Below are positions 25,615-34,119 of a DNA stretch of 64,000 bases, one piece after another. Location: assembly GCA_050943475.1 (NCBI GenBank), contig JBMNPF010000001.1, forward strand, positions 186,001 through 250,000, written 5' to 3'. Under the pieces are notes generated by a model. That model saw only the letters and a list, made by a program, of their open reading frames with translations, did not search any database and was not told the origin of the DNA. The DNA comes from Metaruminococcus_A sp050943475 (GTDB taxonomy: Bacteria > Bacillota > Clostridia > Oscillospirales > Ruminococcaceae). How positions within the stretch are numbered: position 1 is the stretch's first letter; every line of letters starts with the position of its first letter. Both the position numbers and the translations under genes were made by a program.

Positions 25615-25803
25615 ATGAACGACAAAGTGGTAATTTCCAAAAAACCGAAAGATGACGATGGCTACAAGATGTTTTCTGTACGGGTGCGGGATGAAACAAT
25701 CGCCGTGCTGACCGAGCTTTCCAAGCAGACAGGGCGCTCGCGCAACGAGATTATCAATATATTTTTGGAGTATGGAATCGCCCATGTTGAAATTCGGGAC
25801 TGA
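25615..25803 (+). CDS. Small ribbon-helix-helix (CopG-like) protein
   Basis: A 62-residue protein. MFSVRVRDETIAVLTELSKQTGRSRNEIINIFLEYGI fits the beta-strand/helix/helix pattern of Arc/MetJ/CopG DNA-binding dimers, with the N-terminal strand FSVRV as the DNA-contacting ribbon. ATG 25615 has GGGTGGGG upstream. It directly follows the XRE gene and is closed by a strong terminator. It resembles regulators of toxin-antitoxin or plasmid-type systems, but no toxin partner is visible here. Confidence 0.8.
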   Translation: MNDKVVISKKPKDDDGYKMFSVRVRDETIAVLTELSKQTGRSRNEIINIFLEYGIAHVEIRD

Positions 25804-25812
25804 TTTCAAAAT

Positions 25813-25850
25813 AAAAAAGCCCGGCGCAGTTTCAGCGCCGGGCTTTTTCG
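25813..25850 (+). terminator. Terminator, likely bidirectional
   Basis: Stem gcccggcgc with its complement gcgccgggc, loop of 7-8 bases, A-run before and T-run after. It ends the XRE/ribbon-helix-helix pair and overlaps the last codons and stop of the converging 57-residue gene. Confidence 0.9.
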
Positions 25851-26005
25851 TTTCGGGCGGCCTCTCCGTCTTTTTCGGTTCCCGCACGGTAACCGGCTTT
25901 ATAGGCTTCCCGCATGATGCAGTAAATCACCGCTGAGATGTTGTCATGGATGGCAGCATCAATATACTTGGCGAATTTTTGTTCAAATTTTACGTCCATT
26001 TCCAT
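25832..26005 (-). CDS. 57-residue protein of a small paralogous family, divergent from XRE gene
   Basis: The protein starts MEMDVKFEQKFAKYID at ATG 26005, set by GGAGGG about 6 bases before it. The central IMREAYKAGYRAG is mostly helical, and the tail is charged. The same layout, FEWAFSQYID followed by VIRNAFEAGFCAA, appears in the 64-residue protein at 63298-63492, so the two are paralogues. I do not recognise the family. It is transcribed divergently from an XRE gene across a shared inverted repeat, an arrangement typical of a regulator and a small partner. Its coding sequence runs into the terminator hairpin at the 3' end. Confidence 0.7.
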   Translation of the reverse strand: MEMDVKFEQKFAKYIDAAIHDNISAVIYCIMREAYKAGYRAGTEKDGEAARNEKARR

Positions 26006-26027
26006 CAGATTCCCTCCATTCTCAATT

Positions 26028-26099
26028 TGACATTTAGTGAATGCCATATTTTCTCCTATACTAGCATAAAATAAGAGAAAAGACAATCACTGAATGTCA
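26028..26099. promoter_or_regulatory. Divergent operator region of the XRE/57-residue pair
   Basis: TGACATTTAGTGA (26028-26040) and TCACTGAATGTCA (26087-26099) are inverted copies with one mismatch in 13 bases. Each contains TTGACA on its outward strand, and the 46 bases between are AT-rich with TATACT at 26057-26062. The layout fits autoregulation of both genes by the XRE protein. Spacing of the -35 and -10 candidates is not ideal, so the promoters themselves are uncertain. Confidence 0.65.
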
Positions 26100-26117
26100 A
26101 ATCTAGGCGGTAATGGG

Positions 26118-26378
26118 ATGTATAAAAATAGAAATCAGGACGGAAGCAACAATCTCTGTGGGGGCAGGGTCAAGCAGCTTCGTCTCCGGGCGCTGCCCAA
26201 GCTCTCCCAGCGCGCGCTGGCCGACGCACTTCAGCTCAAAGGGCTGGATTTGGATAAAAATGCCATACAGCGGATTGAGTGCGGCAAGCGGTTTGTGACG
26301 GATATTGAACTCAAAGCCTTTGCAGACTATTTTGGCGTGCCGGCCGATCTTCTTTTAAGTGATGTTCCAATTAAATAA
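26118..26378 (+). CDS. XRE-family HTH protein
   Basis: An 86-residue Cro/C1-type protein; LSQRALADALQLKGLDLDKNAIQRIECGKRFVTD is the HTH region, with an insert typical of a Clostridial subgroup. I start it at ATG 26118 with TAGGCGG upstream. An ATG at 26094 lies inside the operator repeat and is less likely. It is divergent from the 57-residue gene and followed by a weak terminator. It most likely represses its own promoter. Confidence 0.85.
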   Translation: MYKNRNQDGSNNLCGGRVKQLRLRALPKLSQRALADALQLKGLDLDKNAIQRIECGKRFVTDIELKAFADYFGVPADLLLSDVPIK

Positions 26379-26414
26379 AGCCGTATACGGACGCCCGCCG
26401 TGTGCGGCTTTTGT
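26377..26414 (+). terminator. Probable terminator of the XRE gene
   Basis: AAAGCCG pairs with CGGCTTT over a GC-rich loop that can itself pair (cgg...ccg), followed by TTTTG. It starts at the stop codon. Confidence 0.6.
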
Positions 26415-26423
26415 TTGCGTCTC

Positions 26424-26452
26424 TTGTGCTTTGGGCGGTTTTACGCTACAAT
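26424..26452 (+). promoter_or_regulatory. Promoter of the ABC-F gene
   Basis: TTGTGC and TACAAT separated by 17 bases. A small hairpin (tacgct/agcgta) overlaps the -10 and start region, and about 150 bases of leader follow before the start at 26608. Leaders of ABC-F genes often hold attenuators; here I see no clear one. Confidence 0.6.
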
Positions 26453-26607
26453 AAAGCGTAGCCGCAGGGCTCTTGGGGCTGCCTGTTCGCGGAGCCGTAT
26501 CCAGCGGCGTTGCCTGAACTGTTTTGTCGCCTTTCTGTAGGGGCAAGCTCCTGGAAAGGCCTTGATAGACATCACCAATTCTTTTTGCAGACAGAGAGGA
26601 ACCGACC

Positions 26608-28527
26608 ATGTTAATTTCCTGTTCCGGGCTCACGTTTGGGTTCGGTGACAAAACCATATTGGATCAAATTGACTGTGCCGTCAACGAAGGGGACCGCATT
26701 GGCCTCATTGGTGTCAACGGTGCGGGAAAATCCACCCTGCTCAAAGCTCTGATGGGCCGCTATGAGCCGGACGAGGGCGCCGTTTCGCGCCGCTCCGGGA
26801 TGACCATCGGCTATCTGGAGCAGGACAGCGGGCTGGAAAGTGGAAACACCATTTTAGAAGAAATGCTCACCGTATTTGCCCCTTTGCTGAAAATTGAAGA
26901 ACGCATGCGCGCTTTGGAGCAGGAAATGGCTGCTCTTTCGCCGGCTTCCCAGTTTTACGACGCGCTTGCCGGAGAGTATGCAAAGCTCACCGCCCAGTTT
27001 GAAGCGGGAGACGGTTATTTGATCCGGGTGAAGATCGGGACTATTTTAAACGGTATGGGATTCCCGGAAACCCTTTACAGCCAGCCGATTGGCTCGCTTT
27101 CCGGCGGTGAAAAAACCCGGCTTGCCATGGCAAAGCTGCTTTTGGAGCAGCCGGATCTGCTCATTTTGGACGAGCCGACCAACCATCTCGACTTTAAAAC
27201 GGTGATGTGGCTGGAGGACTACCTTGCCTCGTATAAGGGCGCGCTGTTAATCGTTTCGCACGACCGTTATTTTCTGGACAAGCTGGTCACCCGGATTTGG
27301 GAGCTGGAACAGCGCCGTTTGTTTGATTATCCGGGCAATTACAGCAAATACAAGCTGCTCAAGGCGGAGCGGCGGGAGGCGCAGCAGCGTGCTTATGACA
27401 AACAACAGGCGCAGATTGCCTCGATGCAGGAGTACGCTGAACGCAACATTGTGCGTGCTTCAACCTCCAACAGCGCCAAAAGCCGTTTGCATCAAATCGC
27501 TAATATGGAACTCGTCGAAAAACCCTTTGCAGACCCAAAAACGCCTCATTTCCGCTTTGACACCCTCACCGCTCCGGTGCGCGATCTGTTAATGGCTGAA
27601 CAACTCGAACTGGCGGTCGGCAAAGGGGAAGCCCGCAAGGTTCTCATCCCGGCGGTGGATTTTATCCTGCGCCGCGGGGAAAAGGCGGCTGTTATCGGGG
27701 CAAACGGAATTGGAAAAACAACGCTGCTCAAATCCCTGCTGGGCCTGCTGCCGCAAAACGGAACGGTGAAGTGGGGCCGCGGGGTAACCAAAAGCTATTA
27801 CGACCAGGAGAGCGGCCAAATGAATCCGGACAACACCGCGCTGGAGGAGCTTTGGAGCCGTTTCCCTACGATGCCGGAGCATGCGGTGCGGACCATTCTG
27901 GGGCGGGTGCTCATCACCGGGGACAACTGCTATAAAAAGGTTGGCGTGCTTTCGGGCGGCGAGCGCGCCCGGCTCGGTTTTGCCATTATGATGGCGGAAC
28001 AGCGCAACACCCTGCTGCTGGACGAACCGACCAATCATCTCGATCTTGCCAGCCGGGAGGAGTTGGAACAGGCTCTGCGGGATTACGATGGAACCCTGCT
28101 TTTTGTTTCGCATGACCGTTACTTCTTGAACGCCATTCCCAACAAAATTATTGAGCTGACGGCCGACGGCGCCGCCGTTTATGAGGGCAATTTTGACGAT
28201 TACCGCGCTAAGCTGGAAAAACAGGCGGCTGCCGCTGTACCGGAACCGGTCCCGCAACCGGAAACGCCGAAACAAGCCAAAGGGGAGAGTTTTTACCGCT
28301 CCAAGCAGCAGCGAGCCGAAGAGGCCAAGCGCCGTAAGCGTCTGACCGAGCTGGAGCGGCTTATTGAGGAGCTGGACGCCAAACAGGCGGAGACCGAAGC
28401 AGCCATTGCCGACCCGGAAAATGCCGCCGATTACCAGCTTTTGCAGGAGAAATGCGCAGAATTGGAACAACTGAAGGCCCAGCATGAAGCGGCAATGGAA
28501 GAATGGCTGCTGTTGGAAGAAGGTTAA
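26608..28527 (+). CDS. ABC-F family ATPase (Uup/YfmR/YdiF type)
   Basis: A 639-residue protein with two ATP-binding cassettes and no membrane segments. Walker A motifs are GVNGAGKST (about 35-43) and GANGIGKTT (about 370), signatures LSGGEKTR and LSGGERAR, and LDEPTNHLD occurs twice. A charged linker separates the domains and a coiled coil of about 70 residues closes the chain. ABC-F proteins act on the ribosome, either in translation quality control or antibiotic protection; the long C-terminal coiled coil favours the housekeeping Uup/YfmR side. It is monocistronic between a promoter and a terminator. Confidence 0.95.
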   Translation: MLISCSGLTFGFGDKTILDQIDCAVNEGDRIGLIGVNGAGKSTLLKALMGRYEPDEGAVSRRSGMTIGYLEQDSGLESGNTILEEMLTVFAPLLKIEERMRALEQEMAALSPASQFYDALAGEYAKLTAQFEAGDGYLIRVKIGTILNGMGFPETLYSQPIGSLSGGEKTRLAMAKLLLEQPDLLILDEPTNHLDFKTVMWLEDYLASYKGALLIVSHDRYFLDKLVTRIWELEQRRLFDYPGNYSKYKLLKAERREAQQRAYDKQQAQIASMQEYAERNIVRASTSNSAKSRLHQIANMELVEKPFADPKTPHFRFDTLTAPVRDLLMAEQLELAVGKGEARKVLIPAVDFILRRGEKAAVIGANGIGKTTLLKSLLGLLPQNGTVKWGRGVTKSYYDQESGQMNPDNTALEELWSRFPTMPEHAVRTILGRVLITGDNCYKKVGVLSGGERARLGFAIMMAEQRNTLLLDEPTNHLDLASREELEQALRDYDGTLLFVSHDRYFLNAIPNKIIELTADGAAVYEGNFDDYRAKLEKQAAAAVPEPVPQPETPKQAKGESFYRSKQQRAEEAKRRKRLTELERLIEELDAKQAETEAAIADPENAADYQLLQEKCAELEQLKAQHEAAMEEWLLLEEG

Positions 28528-28532
28528 AGCAA

Positions 28533-28570
28533 ACAAAAACCCGAAGCGTAGGCTCCGGGTTTTTGTTTTG
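28533..28570 (+). terminator. Terminator of the ABC-F gene
   Basis: CAAAAACCCG pairs with CGGGTTTTTG, with further partial pairing toward the loop, ending in TTTTG. It lies just after the stop at 28527. Confidence 0.85.
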
Positions 28571-28935
28571 AACAGAGGGCGTAGAACGCGGATGGCGGTG
28601 CAAACAGGGGATGTGCGGAAGCAAAAAGGATGCCGATGGGTACGCAGCTCCGGGCAAAGAACCGGATGCAAAGCGTCGTTTTACTTTAAAAGTACAGCAG
28701 GGCTTATGGCCTTTCTTTTGCTCGCTCAATTTGATTTTGAGGGCGCATTGTGACCGGAGAATGAACTTGCTGATAGGTACTGAAACCATTCAGGCTATGG
28801 CTCTACCAAAAAAGGAAAAATATGTTTCATACAGCCTTGCCCTATGGGAAAGTGTGCGATTCCGAACAGTGCAGCAGGAGCCATAGCTTTATGGGCAAAA
28901 GTGCAAGGCGGCCTTATGCGGATCCGATCCGTCTT
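28571..28935. other. 365-base gap without a gene
   Basis: It lies between the ABC-F terminator and the converging kinase stop. A distant 10-base inverted repeat, gctatggctc (28794-28803) / gagccatagc (28878-28887), is the only structure noted. I see no conserved frame and no terminator clearly assignable to the kinase. Confidence 0.4.
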
Positions 28936-30420
28936 TTACGGATTTCGGCGGACCATCTGGATCGCCTGCGTCCAGCCTTCTAACAATGCAGCACGCTGCT
29001 CGGCGGACATTTGCGGTTCAAAAACCATTTGTTCCCGGTTGGAGAGCATCGAAAGGTCGTATACGCCGGCGGAAATCCCCGCCATATAGGCTGCACCGGC
29101 GCCGGAGGCCTCCTCCATTTTGGAGACACAGAGCGGGCTTCCAAGCACATCGGCCTGGAACTGCATGAGAAAACGGTCGCGCGTGGGGCCTCCGTCTGCG
29201 CTCAAGCGGCGGAGACGGACGGCGGATTGCCCGCGCATCCGCGCGACGACGTCGTTCACCTGGTAAGCAATGCATTCTTCCGCAGCGCGGACAATCTCCG
29301 CTTTGCCGGTAGAAGCGTTCATACCGCAAAGGACGGCGCGCGCGTCACTGTCCCAGTAAGGAGCCCCCAGCCCGGTAAACGCAGGCACCAGGTAGACCCC
29401 GCCGGTGCTTGCCGCCTGCTGTGCAATCTCCCCTGCTTCCCTGCTGGAGCCGATGAGCTCCACCTGTTCTGCCAGCCATTTGATGACGGCTCCGGTGTAG
29501 TTGATGTTTCCTTCCAGCACATATTGGACCCTGCCGTCCATCCCCCACGCAATCGAGGCGCAGAGACCGTCGGCCGCCGGCATCCGCTGTGCGCCGGTGT
29601 TCATCATGACCGAGGAACCGGTGCCGTAGGTTGCCTTTGCCATTCCCGGCTCCAGGCAGCCCTGGGCGAACAGTGCGCCATGAGAATCGCCCAATATCCC
29701 GCGGATGGGCACCGGCCGGACAAACAGCCCCTCAAAGGTGGTCTCGCCAAACAGGCTGTCCGAGGGGCAGGGCTGTGGCAATGCGCCGGGATCCACCCCA
29801 AACAGGCCGCAGAGCTCTTCGTCCCAGCAAAGAGTGTCGATGTTGAACAACTCGGTGCGGGAGGCGTTGGAGTAATCGGTTTTAAAGGAGGTTCCTCCGG
29901 TTAGCTTCCAGAGCAGCCAGGTGTCTATGGTTCCGCAGCAAAGCCGCTTGTTTTCCATCAGCCGGGCAGCCTCCGGAATGTTTTGCAAGATCCAGGCGAG
30001 CTTTGCCGCCGAAAAGTAAGGAGAAAGGTTCAGCCCGGTCTTTTCCGGTACCAAAGCCGCGCGCGGATCGCCCTGCAAATTGCGGCAAAGTTCTTCTGCG
30101 CGGGCGCATTGCCAAACCACCGCGTTGTAAACCGGCTTTCCGGTCTCCTTGTCCCATGCGAGCACCGTTTCCCGCTGATTGCTGAGTCCAACCGCCGCAA
30201 TTTCCTCCGGCCGGGTTCCGGTCTGGTGCAGCAAATCACCCGTTACTGCGAGGGTATTCCGGTAAATCTCTTCCGGATCGTGTTCCACCCAGCCGTTTTG
30301 CGGGGTAATTTGCCGGTGCGCGCGATCTGCACGGCCAAGCAGCACTCCGTTTGCCCCGAACAAAAGCGCCTTGGTGCCGGAGGTGCTTTGGTCAATGGAA
30401 AGAATTTTTGAATGTTGCAT
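28936..30420 (-). CDS. FGGY-family carbohydrate kinase, glycerol kinase-like
   Basis: A 494-residue cytoplasmic kinase. DQSTSGTKALLF opens the first actin-like domain; SNQRETVLAWDKETGKPVYN is typical of glycerol kinases, and GTGSSVMMNTG and VYLVPAFTGLGAPYW belong to the second domain. The family phosphorylates glycerol, xylulose, gluconate, ribulose and similar compounds. The motif set is closest to GlpK, but the operon-like context (fucose/arabinose isomerase family gene and LacI regulator divergent to it) makes a ketose substrate possible, so I give no symbol. ATG 30420 follows GAGGTGA. It reads away from the LacI gene. Confidence 0.9.
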   Translation of the reverse strand: MQHSKILSIDQSTSGTKALLFGANGVLLGRADRAHRQITPQNGWVEHDPEEIYRNTLAVTGDLLHQTGTRPEEIAAVGLSNQRETVLAWDKETGKPVYNAVVWQCARAEELCRNLQGDPRAALVPEKTGLNLSPYFSAAKLAWILQNIPEAARLMENKRLCCGTIDTWLLWKLTGGTSFKTDYSNASRTELFNIDTLCWDEELCGLFGVDPGALPQPCPSDSLFGETTFEGLFVRPVPIRGILGDSHGALFAQGCLEPGMAKATYGTGSSVMMNTGAQRMPAADGLCASIAWGMDGRVQYVLEGNINYTGAVIKWLAEQVELIGSSREAGEIAQQAASTGGVYLVPAFTGLGAPYWDSDARAVLCGMNASTGKAEIVRAAEECIAYQVNDVVARMRGQSAVRLRRLSADGGPTRDRFLMQFQADVLGSPLCVSKMEEASGAGAAYMAGISAGVYDLSMLSNREQMVFEPQMSAEQRAALLEGWTQAIQMVRRNP

Positions 30421-30548
30421 CAGGTTCACCTCAAATTATACGCAAAGTAAATTATAACATAAAAATCACTAAATTAATAATAGATCAGGATGCTCCTTTT
30501 TTATTATCATAACGGTATTTCACAGCTAAGTCAACCGTTTTTCAGGCA

Positions 30549-30577
30549 TTGACATGGCTTTTTAAAAGAATTATAAT
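30549..30577 (+). promoter_or_regulatory. Consensus promoter of the LacI/isomerase transcript
   Basis: TTGACA, 17 bases, TATAAT: a perfect consensus. Immediately downstream is TAAAT-T-ATTTA (30583-30593), a perfect odd palindrome that could be the LacI-family operator. The 9-mer actaaatta within it recurs at 30468-30476 near the kinase start. Confidence 0.85.
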
Positions 30578-30624
30578 GGAACTAAATTATTTAAATCTTA
30601 TTAGGGGAGGTGGATCCTACGGCA

Positions 30625-31641
30625 ATGAAAATGAAGGACCTGGCCAAAAGGCTGGGCGTGTCCCCGGCAACCATTTCACTGGCACTACATGGGCGCCCAG
30701 GCGTCAGCGGCGCTACCCGGGAGCGTATTTTTGACGCCCTGCGGGAAAACGGCTGCGGGCATTTAATTCCCTCTGAACCGGCGGCGCCCGTTCAGAATAT
30801 GCGGCTGGTCCTCTACAAAAACGGGAACGAAATTATTACCGATACCCCATTTTTCCTTCAGCTTATGGAGGGGATTGACCGGGAAGCCAAACGCGAGGGC
30901 TTTAATTTAATGGTGACCTACCTCCATGCGTCAGAGGATACAGCGGCGCAGATTGCCGCTCTTGCGGAAAACGACTGCGCTGGAATTCTGCTGCTTGCCA
31001 CCGAAATGACCGGAGCGGAGGTAGCGCGTTTCAAAGACCTTGGCTTGCCTTTGGTTGTGCTGGACGGCAACTTTGAGGATGTAGAGGTCAACTGCGTTGC
31101 CATTGGCAACAGCAATTCGGTGCGCCGTTCGGTGGAACATCTGGTTTCAATCGGCCACCGGAAAATCGGCTATCTCAAAAGCGACAAGGTCATCCGGAAT
31201 TTTTTGGAGCGGTTCGAAGGCTATTCCTTTTCCATGCGGCATTATGGGCTGGAGGTTCCGGAGGATGCGGTAATCCCCTGCCCGCCCTCTGCGGAGGGCG
31301 CCTATGCGGTTATGAAGGACTTCCTGCGGCAGAACGGCCTGACCTGTACCGCTTTTCTCGCGGATAACGACAACATCCTCTTTGGAGCCATGAAGGCGCT
31401 GAAGGAATACCATATTGCGGTTCCGGAGCGGGTTTCGGTCATAGGGTTTGACGATATGCCGCTTGCGGAATTGTTTGACCCGCCGCTGACCACCCTGCGG
31501 GTACCCAAGCGCCGGATGGGACAGACGGCGGTTTCCCTGCTGGCTGCCATCATCCGGGAAAAGCCGGAAACGCCGCTGCGGATTACGGTGGGAACCGACC
31601 TTATCCTGCGGCGCAGCACTGCGTCCCCAATCCCGGAATAA
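30625..31641 (+). CDS. LacI/GalR-family transcriptional regulator
   Basis: A 338-residue regulator with an N-terminal HTH (MKDLAKRLGVSPATISLALHG, with the hinge helix region following) and a periplasmic-binding-protein-like effector domain (LVVLDGNFEDVEVNCVAIGN, VSVIGFDDMPLAELFDPPLT). ATG 30625 has GGGAGGTGG upstream; a GTG at 30610 would lie inside that sequence. It heads the plus-strand isomerase/VOC transcript and is divergent from the kinase, so it most likely controls both, probably as a repressor relieved by a sugar. Confidence 0.94.
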   Translation: MKMKDLAKRLGVSPATISLALHGRPGVSGATRERIFDALRENGCGHLIPSEPAAPVQNMRLVLYKNGNEIITDTPFFLQLMEGIDREAKREGFNLMVTYLHASEDTAAQIAALAENDCAGILLLATEMTGAEVARFKDLGLPLVVLDGNFEDVEVNCVAIGNSNSVRRSVEHLVSIGHRKIGYLKSDKVIRNFLERFEGYSFSMRHYGLEVPEDAVIPCPPSAEGAYAVMKDFLRQNGLTCTAFLADNDNILFGAMKALKEYHIAVPERVSVIGFDDMPLAELFDPPLTTLRVPKRRMGQTAVSLLAAIIREKPETPLRITVGTDLILRRSTASPIPE

Positions 31642-31687
31642 CCGGGACTGCAACTGATAAAAAGCGACACAGAATGGAGGATTTGTT

Positions 31688-33112
31688 ATGGAGAAAATTA
31701 AGCTCGGCATTGCGCCAACCCGGCGTTTTTGTTTCAGCAAGGAGGATGCGCACCGCTTTAAGGACATCGTTTTGGAAAAGATGCGCAGCTGCGGCAGCAT
31801 TGAAGTGGTTGACATTGAGGATGTCAACGAGGAGGGCCTGCTTTATGATTCGGTGGAGGACATTGAAACCATTGCCGATAAGTTCATCGCTGCAAAGGTA
31901 GACGCCCTGTTTTTCCCCCACTGCAATTTCGGCACCGAGGATGCGGTTGCCAAGGTTGCCAAAAAGGTGGGCAAGCCGGTTCTGCTCTGGGGCCCGCGCG
32001 ATGAAGATCCGCTCCCGGACGGTTCCCGCCTGCGGGACACCCAGTGCGGTTTGTTTGCGACCGGAAAGATTCTGCGGCGCTTTAATGTGAAGTTTACCTA
32101 TATTCCAAACTGCACCATTGACGACCCCCTTTTTGCCCGTGGGTTTGACACCTTCCTGCGTGCGGTCAATGTTGTCAAGGCGGTTTCCAAAGCGCGGATC
32201 CTGCAGATTGCGCCGCGTCCGGCGAGTTTCTGGACCATGATGTACAACGAGGGCGAGCTGCTTGAAACCTTTGGCATTCAGGTGTTCCCCATCACCCTGA
32301 AAGAGCTGGAAATGCGGACCCTTTCCATTGAGGCGGAAAACACCGCTGTCCTGCAGGCGGCGGTTGCGGACATCAAAGAGAAAATTGACTGTTCGGAGGC
32401 GGAGGAAACATCGGTCCGCCGCACGGCGGCGCTCAAGCTGGCCATCCGCAGCTTTGCCAATGAACAGGCCTGCACAGCGGCGGCAATTCAGTGCTGGAAT
32501 GCGCTGCAGGACAGTCTGGGCATTATGCCCTGCATGGTCAACGGCCTGCTGACCGACGAAGGGCTGCCGGTCTCCTGTGAGACCGATATTCACGGGGCCA
32601 TTACCTGCCTGATGGCACAGGCGGCGGCGCTGGAGCAGACCGCCCCCTTCTTTGCCGATCTCACCGTCCGCCACACCCAGAACAACAACAGCGAACTGCT
32701 GTTCCACTGCGGCAACTTCCCGCCGAGCCTCGCGGAAGAAAAGCCCAAATTCCGCCGCCATTTCCTGTTTGACGGCCACGAGCCCGGCACCGAGGAGGGG
32801 CCCATCCGCAAGGGGGATTTGAGCATTGTCCGGTTTGACGGCGACCACGGCGAATACCAGCTGTTCCTCGGCAAAGCCAAGGGAATTGAAGGAAAGTTCA
32901 CCCGCGGCACCTACCTTTGGATTGAGGTCAACGACTGGCTTCTCTGGGAGGAAAAACTGGTCTGCGGACCGTATGTTCATCACTGTGTCGGCATCCATGA
33001 CAATGTCATCCCGGCACTGTATGAGGCCTGCAAGTATATTGACGGCTTGACCCCGGATTTAGCGGATCCGGACGAGAGCACCCTTCGCGCCTGGATGCGC
33101 GGAAGCATTTAA
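31688..33112 (+). CDS. L-fucose/L-arabinose isomerase family protein
   Basis: A 474-residue protein whose N-terminal half has the layout of the FucI/AraA N1-N2 domains (KVDALFFPHCNFGTEDAVAKVAK, VLLWGPRDE, KARILQIAPRPASFW) and whose C-terminal half has HGAITCLMAQAA and a beta-barrel. Such proteins interconvert aldoses and ketoses, but this sub-branch is shorter than canonical FucI (about 590) and its members have few known substrates. GGAGG lies upstream of ATG. It directly follows the LacI gene, with a VOC gene behind it. Confidence 0.9.
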   Translation: MEKIKLGIAPTRRFCFSKEDAHRFKDIVLEKMRSCGSIEVVDIEDVNEEGLLYDSVEDIETIADKFIAAKVDALFFPHCNFGTEDAVAKVAKKVGKPVLLWGPRDEDPLPDGSRLRDTQCGLFATGKILRRFNVKFTYIPNCTIDDPLFARGFDTFLRAVNVVKAVSKARILQIAPRPASFWTMMYNEGELLETFGIQVFPITLKELEMRTLSIEAENTAVLQAAVADIKEKIDCSEAEETSVRRTAALKLAIRSFANEQACTAAAIQCWNALQDSLGIMPCMVNGLLTDEGLPVSCETDIHGAITCLMAQAAALEQTAPFFADLTVRHTQNNNSELLFHCGNFPPSLAEEKPKFRRHFLFDGHEPGTEEGPIRKGDLSIVRFDGDHGEYQLFLGKAKGIEGKFTRGTYLWIEVNDWLLWEEKLVCGPYVHHCVGIHDNVIPALYEACKYIDGLTPDLADPDESTLRAWMRGSI

Positions 33113-33181
33113 AGCAGGAGCCTCCTGCGCTGTCCGGCTCTTTGTATGGGAACAAAAGAAAAAGACAAGGTGGTAATAACT

Positions 33182-33601
33182 ATGGCAAATCTTCCAACCA
33201 GTAAACTTAAAACACATCATGTTGCCTTAAAGGTGAGTGACTTTGATAAATCCGTCCGTTTTTATAGGGAAGGGCTTGGAATGACCCTGCTCAAGACCTG
33301 GGGTGAGGGCGATTCCCGTGCGGCAATGTTTGACGTTGGCGACGGCACCTGTATTGAAATGTTTGCGGGTGGCAAACCAGCAGCCCTTTCGGAGGATGCG
33401 GCGGGCAGCTTTGTCCATTTTGCATTTGGCGTGGAGAACCCGGATGAATGGTATGAGCGCGCATTGTCCTGCGGGGCAACCGAAAAACGCTCCCTTTGTG
33501 ATATGTTTCTTGAAACCAGCGCTGACCCGCTGGATATCCGCGTGGCCTTTGCCTATGGCCCGGATGGGGAAACGCTGGAGTTTTTCCACCCCAAGCATTG
33601 A
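33182..33601 (+). CDS. VOC (glyoxalase-fold) family protein
   Basis: A 139-residue protein. THHVALKVSDFDKSVRFYREGLGM is the first beta-alpha-beta-beta-beta unit, and FVHFAFGVENPDEWYERAL with ETLEFFHP the second. Metal-ligand positions His and Glu are present (HHVAL, CIEMF, FVHFAF, LEFF). Function within the fold (glyoxalase, dioxygenase, epimerase, resistance) cannot be told. ATG 33182 has AAGGTGG upstream. It closes the LacI-isomerase transcript, followed by a terminator; a role in removing a reactive aldehyde or isomerising a by-product is possible. Confidence 0.88.
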   Translation: MANLPTSKLKTHHVALKVSDFDKSVRFYREGLGMTLLKTWGEGDSRAAMFDVGDGTCIEMFAGGKPAALSEDAAGSFVHFAFGVENPDEWYERALSCGATEKRSLCDMFLETSADPLDIRVAFAYGPDGETLEFFHPKH

Positions 33602-33613
33602 TGCTGTTGAACC

Positions 33614-33648
33614 AAAAAGCGCCCCGGCTTCAGCCGGGGCGCTTTTCT
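33614..33648 (+). terminator. Terminator of the sugar isomerase/VOC transcript
   Basis: AAAAAGCGCCCCGGCTT pairs with its complement AGCCGGGGCGCTTTT around a loop of about 3 bases. It lies 12 bases after the VOC stop. Confidence 0.92.
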
Positions 33649-33786
33649 GTAAAAGGCTTGTTGTTCACCACAGGGCGGCGGGAAAAGGACGCTGTTTTTT
33701 TGTTGCAGCTCTTTCCATACATCAGTCGGAGTCCTGCTCCCATGCTGCGTGAGTTTTATTCATATTGACATCTCTTTTTTGTTGGA

Positions 33787-34119
33787 TCAGCTGTAAATGA
33801 CACTCTCGACTTCGTAATGCCAATAGCGTTCGCTGGCGCTGACCGGGCAGATGAAACGCCTGGGCATATTGGGCTGGAGGTTCCCGACATTGGCCGTTTT
33901 GGTAAAGGTTTCCCCGGCAAGCGTGGTAAATTTAAAATTCACCTTGACGTTTTTTAGCGTTTGATTGGTGAGATTGGTCGCCGTACCGCTTACGTCAAGC
34001 GAGTGCAGGCTTTTTTGTTTTACATCCGAAATTTGTACCGAGTCTTTCCAGCTGGTACATCCTGTAAACAGCACAAACACCAGCAAAAGTGAGCAGACCC
34101 CTATCATGCCTCTTTTCAA
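33787..34119 (-). CDS. Small lipoprotein, FxLYD-like
   Basis: A 110-residue exported protein. Residues 5-20 form a signal peptide ending in the lipobox LFTGC, so Cys21 should be lipid-anchored. The mature part, with GTATNLTNQTLKNVKVNFKFTTLAGE, is the strand pattern of FxLYD-type domains found on Firmicute surface proteins. The RBS AAGGGAGGG precedes the ATG. It stands alone. Function unknown. Confidence 0.85.
   Translation of the reverse strand: MKRGMIGVCSLLLVFVLFTGCTSWKDSVQISDVKQKSLHSLDVSGTATNLTNQTLKNVKVNFKFTTLAGETFTKTANVGNLQPNMPRRFICPVSASERYWHYEVESVIYS

Noticed and set aside
25340..26378. Prophage or integrative element
   Set aside because: Several small XRE and ribbon-helix-helix genes suggest one, but no integrase, terminase, capsid, relaxase or flanking direct repeat is visible.
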